In this document: positions 15,477 to 21,392 of the stretch, piece after piece | How positions within the stretch are numbered: position 1 is the first letter of the stretch | Layout of the letters: every line of letters begins with the position of its first letter | Origin: JAFGQJ01 sp964588525 | Lineage (GTDB): Bacteria; Spirochaetota; Spirochaetia; SZUA-6; DRHE01 | Reading direction: 5' to 3' | Assembly (NCBI GenBank): GCA_964588525.1 | Contig: CAZPQC010000068.1 | Coordinates: 1 to 21,392, forward strand | Length of the DNA stretch: 21,392 nt | Notes under the pieces: model-generated | Database searches by the model: none | Told to the model about the DNA's origin: nothing | The model's input: only the letters and a program-made list of their open reading frames with translations | Position numbers and translations under genes: made by a program

Positions 15477-16574
15477 ATGAGTATGAGCAAGCTGCATATC
15501 AAGATCGACAAAGCGAGCAAGAGCTTCGGCCCGGTGGAAGCTCTAAAGGGGGTGTCCATCGAGATCCTGCGGGGCAGTTTCACCACCTTCCTCGGTCCAA
15601 GCGGCTGCGGCAAGACCACGATGCTGAGGACGATTGCAGGTTTTTACAACCTCGATAGTGGTGATATCTACATCAGCGGTCGTCTGATCAACGATGTTCC
15701 TTCCCATCAACGCAACGCCATCATGGTCTTCCAGGACTACGCCCTGTTTCCCCACATGAACATAGGCGCCAACATCGCCTACGGGCTGAAGATCAACAAG
15801 GTCCCTCAAGAGGAGATCAGGAAACGAGTCGCCCGAACCGTTCAGTACCTGGGAATCGAGGGCTTGGAGTCTCGCAGCCCCGGCCAAATCAGCGGTGGCC
15901 AGCAGCAAAGAACAGCCCTGGCCAGAGCGCTGGTCATGGAGCCCGAGGTTCTGCTCCTGGACGAACCTCTGTCAAACCTGGACGCCAAGCTCCGCATGAA
16001 CATCAGGGCGGAACTCAGGCAGCTTCAGAAGAGGCTGGGGATCACCACGATCTACGTCACCCACGACCAGGCCGAAGCCTTGGCGCTTTCGGATCAGATA
16101 GCGGTCATGAGCAAAGGACAGGTCATCCAGATCGGTTCCCCCTGGGACATATACTACAAACCGAAAAATATGTTCGTAGCCGATTTTGTGGGGACCGCCA
16201 ACCTGGTGCCCGGCATTGTGACAGAAAAAAACGGCCGCGCCGTCACCGTTGATATTGATGATGCAAAGCTTCGGGTTGACGAGCCAAACCTCGAAGTACA
16301 GCCGGGAGAACAGGTGACCCTTTGCATCCGACCCGAAACGATCCAGCTGTCCGTGTCTGAAGCTGCTGGAGGCCAGAACAGCCTTCAGGGGATTATTACG
16401 AACCATATCTTCGAAGGCGCTTTGGTGCGCTACTGGGTCGAGGTGGGAAAACGCGAAATCATCGTGGATGTCTTTGATCCGAGCGACAAAGGGATCTTCA
16501 CGGGAAAGGTGACTCTGAGCGTGCACCCGAACAAAGTTCACGTCCTTTCCAGCCTTCCCCAGGAATCGAACTGA
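15477..16574 (+). CDS. ABC transporter ATPase subunit (FbpC/PotA type)
   Basis: This 365-residue cytoplasmic subunit powers the permease. Walker A is GPSGCGKTT (40-48), the Q-loop Gln86 lies in VFQDYALFPHM, the signature is SGGQQQR (139-145), Walker B is VLLLDEP (158-164) and the switch histidine is His196 in THDQ. Residues from about 240 form a TOBE-type regulatory domain, the usual length for the FbpC/PotA group. All catalytic residues are intact. The start is either ATG 15477, directly after a GGGGG run, or ATG 15483, which has better spacing to it; the difference is two residues. It lies between the permease and hydrolase genes with minimal gaps. Confidence 0.95.
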   Translation: MSMSKLHIKIDKASKSFGPVEALKGVSIEILRGSFTTFLGPSGCGKTTMLRTIAGFYNLDSGDIYISGRLINDVPSHQRNAIMVFQDYALFPHMNIGANIAYGLKINKVPQEEIRKRVARTVQYLGIEGLESRSPGQISGGQQQRTALARALVMEPEVLLLDEPLSNLDAKLRMNIRAELRQLQKRLGITTIYVTHDQAEALALSDQIAVMSKGQVIQIGSPWDIYYKPKNMFVADFVGTANLVPGIVTEKNGRAVTVDIDDAKLRVDEPNLEVQPGEQVTLCIRPETIQLSVSEAAGGQNSLQGIITNHIFEGALVRYWVEVGKREIIVDVFDPSDKGIFTGKVTLSVHPNKVHVLSSLPQESN

Positions 16575-16576
16575 GG

Positions 16577-17338
16577 ATGGAGCTGACCGTACTAGGCTCG
16601 GGAACACTGATCGCACAAAAGGATCGAAGCTGCGCGGGGTATGTACTGCGCGAGGGTAACCGTTACGCCCTGCTTGACTGCGGTCCCGGCTGCCTTCTTC
16701 GACTGAACCAGGCGGGTGTGGAAGTAACGGATATCTCGCTGGTTCTGATTAGCCACTTTCACTGGGATCACGTTGCCGAGCTGCCGGCTGTGCTCAACTC
16801 CCTATGGCTGCAACGGGAAAAGGCGACGGGCCGACTCAGCCTCGCCGGACCATCCGGCTTTTCCGCCTGGCTGGAAAGGGTTATGGCTGACGACCGGGAT
16901 TGGCTTCCAGATCTCGACCTGAGGATCCACGAGCTGAAAAAAGGACCAATGGAACTTGGCACCCTATCCATTCGGGCCGGGCGGAGTTTTCACACCGACA
17001 ACAGTCTGAGCTTTCGGTTGGAGAACACTGCGGGTACGGTTCTGTTCTACAGCGGTGACATGGACTACCAAGAGTCTCTGCTGCCGCTGGCCGCCGAAGC
17101 CGACCTGGCCTTGGTGGAATGCTCGTGGCCGCAGGTTCGCCGGGGAGAGGAACACCTGGATCCTCTGCAGGTCTCCCGCTTCGCAGCCGCGGCGAATGTA
17201 CGAACGCTGCTGCTGACTCACTTCTACCAGGAGGTAGATGCCGATACCGTTATCGAAAAGGTCAAACAGGGGTTCCCCGGTACCGTTTTGCTGGCCGAGG
17301 ATCTTCAGACCTACCCGATAAGTGCTAGGAAAAGTTGA
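16577..17338 (+). CDS. Metallo-beta-lactamase-fold hydrolase (RNase Z/PhnP-like)
   Basis: The 253-residue protein has a complete two-metal site: H60-x-H62-x-D64-H65 in SHFHWDH, His139 in FHTD, Asp161 in YSGDMDY and His215 in LLTHF. The N-terminal LGSGT (6-10) is typical of the RNase Z/PhnP/arylsulfatase branch, which cleaves phosphodiesters and cyclic phosphates. There is no tRNA-binding flexible arm, so it is unlikely to be RNase Z proper. ATG 16577 follows the ATPase stop by two bases, so it is coupled to the transporter. No signal peptide is seen, so it acts in the cytoplasm, presumably on the imported compound. A PhnP-like cyclic phosphodiesterase or a lactonase are the main alternatives. 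Confidence 0.85.
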   Translation: MELTVLGSGTLIAQKDRSCAGYVLREGNRYALLDCGPGCLLRLNQAGVEVTDISLVLISHFHWDHVAELPAVLNSLWLQREKATGRLSLAGPSGFSAWLERVMADDRDWLPDLDLRIHELKKGPMELGTLSIRAGRSFHTDNSLSFRLENTAGTVLFYSGDMDYQESLLPLAAEADLALVECSWPQVRRGEEHLDPLQVSRFAAAANVRTLLLTHFYQEVDADTVIEKVKQGFPGTVLLAEDLQTYPISARKS

Positions 17339-17459
17339 AACTGGCGCTGCCCCGGGGGGTTGCTCAGAATCCGTAGTTTTCGCGACGATCGGGGACAATT
17401 GCACTGCGCCCTTTGCCTTCGAAACGAGATCCCGCCGGAATGTGGAGGAAACCCAAATA

Positions 17460-17542
17460 TCAGTCGGCGGATGAGCGCTTGTAGTTGTAGCATAGAATCC
17501 GCTTCCTTTGAAGATGATACCCATGCCGCCCCCGAACAAGCG
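17460..17542 (-). pseudogene. 3' fragment of an fmdB-type zinc-ribbon gene, frameshifted
   Basis: Read on the minus strand, the segment encodes RLFGGGMGIIFKGSGFYAT, which matches the end of the FmdB-family zinc-ribbon core (consensus GG-G-IIFKGSGFY-TDY). One lost base after GFYAT shifts the frame; in the new frame it continues YKRSSAD and stops at TGA 17462-17460. The N-terminal CxxC zinc knuckle is missing. The fragment starts only six bases after the stop of the neighbouring pseudogene, marking a deletion junction. Confidence 0.65.
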
Positions 17543-17547
17543 GCGCC

Positions 17548-18088
17548 TTATAAAATGAAAGGTATCAGGCCTTTTGTTCGTTTCCGGCAAGCTTGGAACG
17601 AGGCGCCGTATTTCTCTTCGAGGTGCTTGTAGAGAAGCGGCACGTCGTACCACGCGAACATGCAGAACAAGAGCACCGGAATGAAGGAAGACCAGGGATT
17701 TAGGGTAAACAGCGCCGATCGCGAACAGCGCGAGGGCCGCGACATCGAGGGCCCCGAAGGTGGCGTCCCTGAAGCCGCCGAGCGGCGAGAAGACCACATA
17801 GTAGAGGAGGAAGGCGAAGGGTACGGCAATCGCCTCTTCCCAGCCGATGCTTCTCTTCAGCAGGACCGTGATCATTGTCGTCATGCGGACATAGGTCACG
17901 ACGACAAAAAGAAACAGCACCAGACGGCGAAACAGAGGCGCAACTGCAAACCGAAAGCCGAACCGGGAGTCGATCACGTCGATCCCTCCGAGAAGCAGGA
18001 TCCACAGCGCCACAGCCGCTAGGACAGTCTCGGCAGTGACTATGGTCGCCCGCCGGGCGGTGGAGGAAGGCTCATGGCCGTATATCAT
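17548..18088 (-). pseudogene. DUF1295/isoprenylcysteine methyltransferase-like membrane protein, internal deletion
   Basis: ATG 18088, with GGAAGGGAG ahead of it, opens a membrane protein frame: a hydrophobic helix (ETVLAAVALWILLLGG), then VRMTTMITVLLKRSIGWEEAIAVPFAF and FGALDVAALALFAIGAV. Near 17700-17715 the frame is lost. In another frame the typical C-terminus follows at once: NPWSSFIPVLLFCMFAWYDVP, EKYG and KRTKGLIPFI, then TAA at 17548. In intact relatives about 50 residues lie between these parts, including the N-x-x-S-E-x-x-R and HINYFGD segments that form the probable methyl-donor site. The gene therefore lost roughly 150 bases not divisible by three and is dead. It lies downstream of cydB on the same strand. 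Confidence 0.65.
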
Positions 18089-18716
18089 GCAGACTCCCTT
18101 CCAGGCGCGGGGATCGTTCCTACGGACTGTTGCGAGGGTTGCCCGCGACACCGGTCTCAAGTACCTGTCGACCGACCTCGGTGCCGTTACATAGGTGAAC
18201 CTCGCACCGCGGCTTCAATCTACGGCGCCCTCAAGAAAGGACTAGGGAGATGCCAACGACCGAACAAGCAAACCTTGGCGAAGGCGAAATGGGCTGGCTT
18301 GCTCGCACGTACGGCCTGAATGTGGACAGCCTCGAAAGCCTTGAAGCGGTCAACGAGGACGGCACTCTGCGACAAGCCGTTCATTTGGAACAGCGTTTCC
18401 GTCGCCTTTGCACCGGACTGGGTGGCTCGGATCCATGAACATCTCCACCGACTACGCGCGGATCTGACGCCCCACCTCAGCGGTGCAGGGTCCGGTCTCC
18501 CAGCAATCAGCGGCAACTCCGCCGTCACTCGCCGACAGCCCTTGAATCACGGCGTTGACAAAAAGAAGGGTGCCACGACCTGATCGGCGTAGTTTCCGAA
18601 AATGCTATCTGAACAGACGCAGGAGCATGTTGATTCCTCGCGACCGGTACACCCGCGTCTTGAGTGAAAGGGGCCTGAAAATGTCACTTCAAGCGCGGGA
18701 TCCCCTGCGCGGAGGA
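18089..18716. other. Intergenic region downstream of cydB, no supported gene
   Basis: Several short frames exist on both strands, the best being ATG 18250 to 18438 on the plus strand, preceded by AGGGAG. None resembles a family I know, and their reading frames overlap. Next to two pseudogenes, this is best read as degraded coding DNA. The stem-loop at 18652-18699 is the only clear structure. Confidence 0.45.
18652..18699 (-). terminator. Long imperfect stem-loop 3' of cydB
   Basis: CCCGCG-T-CTTGA-GTGA (18652-18667) pairs with TCAC-T-TCAAG-CGCGGG (18684-18699): 15 base pairs with one bulged base on each side and a 16-base loop. It begins 17 bases after the cydB stop. There is no U-run, so it may be a Rho-assisted terminator or a message-protecting 3' end. 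Confidence 0.5.
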
Positions 18717-19727
18717 TCAGTATTTCCCGTTTCGGTTCGGCCCGGTCGCCCGTGCGCGGAACACGCGGCGGACGTAGAGGCTGTAGACGACGATGATCGG
18801 GAGGACTATCGCCACGCCGACGAGCATGAACCTCAGGGTGTTCGCCGACGCCGCGGCCGCGGCGATGGAAAGGGACGGCGGGACAATGTACGGGAACACA
18901 CCAGCCAGCACCGCCGCGGCCACACAAACAAACACAAAGACGGCCCAAGGATAGGCGTGCCGGCACTTCGCGGGGCGAGCGGCGCAGCGCAACACCATGA
19001 CGAAGCCGAGCAGGGCTCCGACCAGCAGCACGGCGACAGCACCCAGGTGGAACGGCCTCAGCCAAAGTCCGGAGACGGGCGTGCGCAGCAGCGGCAGCAG
19101 GGCGAGAAACAGCACGAACACCGTCAGGGTCGCTACGGCGGCGACGCGCAGCCTCCTGCGGTAGTCAGCGAGAAACGGCCCTGCGTACCTGCGCAGGAGG
19201 TACGCTCCTCCGAGCATGGCGTGTCCCAGGACCGTGCCCACCGCGACCACGGCGGAGAGAGGGCTCAGCCAGTCCCAGGGGCCGCCGGCGAAGAGCTCGT
19301 CCTCGACGCGGACGCCGTTCAGCACGCTTCCGAGCATGAACCCCTGGCCGACCACGGCCAGCAGGCTGCCGGCGGCGAAGACTGCCCCCCAGAACCGTCT
19401 GGACTTGGCGTGTGGCCTGAACTCGATGGACACGGCGCGGAAGATGAGTCCGAAGATCAGCATCATCGTCGGCACGTAGAGCGCGCTCAGGGCCAGGCCG
19501 TAAGCCCGGGGAAAAGCGCCGAAGAGGATCGCGCCGGCGATCACCAGCCAAGTCTCATTGGCATACCAGAGGGGGCCGATCGCGGCGAGCATGGCCGAGC
19601 GCTGCTCTTCGCTGGCCGGCCGAAAGGCCAGGATTCCGATGCCCAGGTCGGCACCGTCCAGGAGCAGGAAGGCGAGCAGGCTCAGGTCGAGGATGAGGAA
19701 CCACACCAGCGGCAACGCCTCTACCAT
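18717..19727 (-). CDS. cydB: Cytochrome bd ubiquinol oxidase subunit II
   Basis: The 336-residue integral membrane subunit has about eight or nine hydrophobic helices. The N-terminal LLLDGADLGIG segment and GPLWYANETWLVIAGAILFGAFP are the conserved CydB blocks; the acidic residues in them belong to the quinol oxidase proton path. With CydA it forms the bd oxidase that reduces oxygen to water at low oxygen tension. ATG 19727 is chosen over an ATG twelve codons earlier because GAGGGTGAGG lies directly ahead of it and because the earlier start would fall inside cydA. It starts four bases after cydA ends. The long antisense frame over this gene is a base-composition effect. Confidence 0.95.
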   Translation of the reverse strand: MVEALPLVWFLILDLSLLAFLLLDGADLGIGILAFRPASEEQRSAMLAAIGPLWYANETWLVIAGAILFGAFPRAYGLALSALYVPTMMLIFGLIFRAVSIEFRPHAKSRRFWGAVFAAGSLLAVVGQGFMLGSVLNGVRVEDELFAGGPWDWLSPLSAVVAVGTVLGHAMLGGAYLLRRYAGPFLADYRRRLRVAAVATLTVFVLFLALLPLLRTPVSGLWLRPFHLGAVAVLLVGALLGFVMVLRCAARPAKCRHAYPWAVFVFVCVAAAVLAGVFPYIVPPSLSIAAAAASANTLRFMLVGVAIVLPIIVVYSLYVRRVFRARATGPNRNGKY

Positions 19728-19731
19728 GACC

Positions 19732-21114
19732 TCACCCTCCCTGCCGCGGGGCGAGCGCCCCATAGCGAGGCAATGGGCTGTCCAGGTCGGGCCCGGCCTT
19801 CAGAATCCGGCGGGTGAAGAACACGAACAGCGCGAACAGTGCAAAGTACAGGACCACGAAGGCCGCGAGACTCCCCGCGGTGGCTCCCGCCCCTACAGGC
19901 GACACCCCATCGGAGGTCCGCATGAGCCCGTAGATGATCCAGGGCTGGCGGCCCATTTCGCGGGCGATCCACCCCGCCTCCGTGGCGATGAACCCCGAGG
20001 GAATAGCGAGGACCCACAGCCGCCAGAAGCGGCACTGCTCCGCCGCCCGTTCCGGCTTCAAGCGACCGCGCACCCACTTCCACAGGGCCCACAGGGCCAA
20101 GAAGAACATGGCGAAGCCCAGAAGAAACATGACGCGGAAGGCGTAAAAGGGCGCAACGACCGGCGGCTGCTCGGCGACGGGGAAGTCCTTCAGGCCCGTT
20201 ACCCGGCCCGTTAACGACCGGGTGCTCAGGATGCTGAGGAGGTACGGGATGCGCACCGCCCAGCGGTTGTCCTGCGCGGCCTTGGCGGGCGCGGCGATCA
20301 GGTTCCACGAGGCCCCCGTGCCGGGAGGGTTGGTGTTCCAGTGGGCTTCCATGGCCGCCAGCTTGGCCGGTTGGTGCTTTCCTACGGTCAGGCCGGAGGC
20401 GTCCCCGAGGAAGATCTGAAGCGGGGCCGCCGCCAGGGCCACGATTAGGACGATCTTAAACGACTTGAGAAAAAACTCTACGTTGCGTCGCCGGAGGATG
20501 TACCAGGCGGAGATTCCCCCTACAAAGAAGAGGGTGGTCTCCACGCTGGCCACCCAAATGTGGGCAAAGGCCGTCGGCAGGTCGGGATTGAACAGCGCCC
20601 GGAAGTATCGGGTGACCGTTATCACCCCTCCCTCGAGGTGTACCCCGGCGGGGGTCTGCATCCAGGAGTTGGCGGCCATGATCCAGAAGGCGGACAGGGA
20701 GGCACCGAAGGCTACCATAACCGCGGAGAAGAGGTGCATGCCCCGAGAGACCCGGTCCCAGCCGAAGACGAAGACCGCCAGAAACGCCGCTTCCAGGGCG
20801 AAGGACATCGTCGCCTCGAAGGCCAGCATGTTACCGAAAAGACCGCCAGCGGCGCCTGCGAACCGCGACCAGTTTGTTCCGAACTGGAACTCCAGGGGGA
20901 CGCCGCTGGCCACCCCGATGCCGAAGGACAGCAGGAAGATGCGCGACCAGAAGCGGACCTGCCGGTAGTACAGCTCCTCCCGGGTGTGCAGCCAGAGGAT
21001 CTCCATGACGACCAGGAGTAGACTGAGGCCGATGCTGAGCAGAGGCCACAGCATGTGGAAGACAGTGGTTACGGCAAACTGCGCTCGGGACAAATCGACA
21101 GCAACGCGGTCCAT
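19732..21114 (-). CDS. cydA: Cytochrome bd ubiquinol oxidase subunit I (short Q-loop)
   Basis: The 460-residue haem-bearing subunit keeps every ligand I can place against E. coli CydA: His20 (H19) and His185 (H186), Glu100 (E99) and Glu108 (E107), Lys251 and Glu256 of the quinol loop (K252, E257), Arg327 and Met329 (R391, M393), and Trp382/Glu386/Arg389 of the GW-E-GRQPW motif. The quinol loop starts at GDASG (238-242) and lacks the long insertion of enterobacterial enzymes, hence a short-loop type. ATG 21114 has GGGAGGG seven bases upstream. The operon is cydA-cydB; no cydC/cydD assembly transporter or cydX is visible. It provides oxygen scavenging or microaerobic respiration. Confidence 0.96.
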   Translation of the reverse strand: MDRVAVDLSRAQFAVTTVFHMLWPLLSIGLSLLLVVMEILWLHTREELYYRQVRFWSRIFLLSFGIGVASGVPLEFQFGTNWSRFAGAAGGLFGNMLAFEATMSFALEAAFLAVFVFGWDRVSRGMHLFSAVMVAFGASLSAFWIMAANSWMQTPAGVHLEGGVITVTRYFRALFNPDLPTAFAHIWVASVETTLFFVGGISAWYILRRRNVEFFLKSFKIVLIVALAAAPLQIFLGDASGLTVGKHQPAKLAAMEAHWNTNPPGTGASWNLIAAPAKAAQDNRWAVRIPYLLSILSTRSLTGRVTGLKDFPVAEQPPVVAPFYAFRVMFLLGFAMFFLALWALWKWVRGRLKPERAAEQCRFWRLWVLAIPSGFIATEAGWIAREMGRQPWIIYGLMRTSDGVSPVGAGATAGSLAAFVVLYFALFALFVFFTRRILKAGPDLDSPLPRYGALAPRQGG

Positions 21115-21141
21115 ACGGGGCCCTCCCTGACTACTGTGTTC

Positions 21142-21171
21142 ATCATACTCCCGCCAGACGGTGTCTCACAA
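21142..21171 (-). promoter_or_regulatory. cydA: Promoter of cydAB
   Basis: On the minus strand TTGTGA (21171-21166) and TATGAT (21147-21142) are 18 bases apart and match four and five of six consensus bases. Transcription would start near 21135, about 20 bases before the cydA start and just ahead of the GGGAGGG binding site. I found no clear FNR, ArcA or Rex site in the flanking bases. Confidence 0.55.
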
Positions 21172-21392
21172 GTGATCGCGGTGCCTCATAATGATTCTAC
21201 AGATGAGGGAGTTGTTGCCGCAAAAACAGAATCTGTACGAGAATTCCCCTGAAAAGCAGGCAGTATTAGGCTTTCCATGGGCACTAGAGGGGAGCTGACC
21301 CGAGCCGCGGCCGCCGCTTCGTGGGCTCGGTTTGACGGACTATGGGGCAAACGCTTGGCGGTATCACTGCCCACCGTGCTGCCTCTCATGCT
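21172..21392. other. Right edge, no supported gene
   Basis: No convincing coding frame is seen. A plus-strand frame from ATG 21279 stays open to the window edge but lacks a binding site and family resemblance. CCGAGCC (21300-21306) and GGCTCGG (21324-21330), followed by TTT, could form a weak stem-loop. Confidence 0.35.

Noticed and set aside
18250..18438. Small plus-strand ORF with AGGGAG before its ATG
   Set aside because: The product matches nothing I know, competing frames look equally plausible, and it lies among pseudogenes. It remains possible but unsupported.
18555..19817. Antisense frame of 420 codons over cydB
   Set aside because: It is very rich in Glu, Gln, Arg and His, as expected from the complement of hydrophobic membrane codons; cydB is certain on the other strand.
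21279..21392. Possible partial gene running off the right edge
   Set aside because: Only 38 codons are visible, with no ribosome binding site and no motif.

Overview
The window is GC-rich bacterial chromosomal DNA, most likely from a spirochaete (Spirochaetia). The taxon is an inference. It rests mainly on the solute-binding protein, whose signal peptide ends in an 'FSGGQPEPE' pattern like many spirochaetal transporter lipoprotein/secreted precursors, and on a divergent short RqcH-like protein. There is no rRNA, tRNA or CRISPR array that I can support.

Region 1 (1-10129, + strand) is a housekeeping block with tight spacing: the 3' part of a histidinol dehydrogenase-type gene (hisD), folC, a small four-helix membrane protein, a macrodomain ADP-ribose hydrolase, an NFACT/RqcH-like protein, then a MEMO-family protein, an AMMECR1-family protein, a membrane-anchored kinase-like protein without catalytic motifs, an unrecognised 317-residue protein and murD. 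From the MEMO gene onward the genes abut or overlap by a few bases and look like one operon reading into murD.

Region 2 (about 10121-11600) is a decayed ISAs1-family insertion sequence on the minus strand. Its transposase carries two in-frame stops, and its 3' end overlaps the murD stop codon. A hairpin covers the transposase ribosome binding site. About 320 bases of non-coding DNA with a perfect 16-base palindrome follow.

Region 3 (11584-17338, + strand) is a self-contained accessory operon: a LacI-family regulator with its own operator lying across its start codon, a periplasmic binding protein, a fused two-domain permease, an ABC ATPase and a metallo-beta-lactamase-fold hydrolase. The transporter is of the ferric iron/AfuABC/phosphonate type. 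LacI control plus a phosphodiesterase-like hydrolase suggest a phosphorylated organic substrate rather than iron, but this is a hypothesis.

Region 4 (17339-21392, minus strand) holds cytochrome bd oxidase genes cydA and cydB with a recognisable promoter. Downstream is a graveyard: a DUF1295/isoprenylcysteine-methyltransferase-like gene with an internal deletion, joined almost directly to a frameshifted 3' fragment of an fmdB-type gene. The pseudogenes and the broken IS show that both flanks of the ABC operon have been rearranged.
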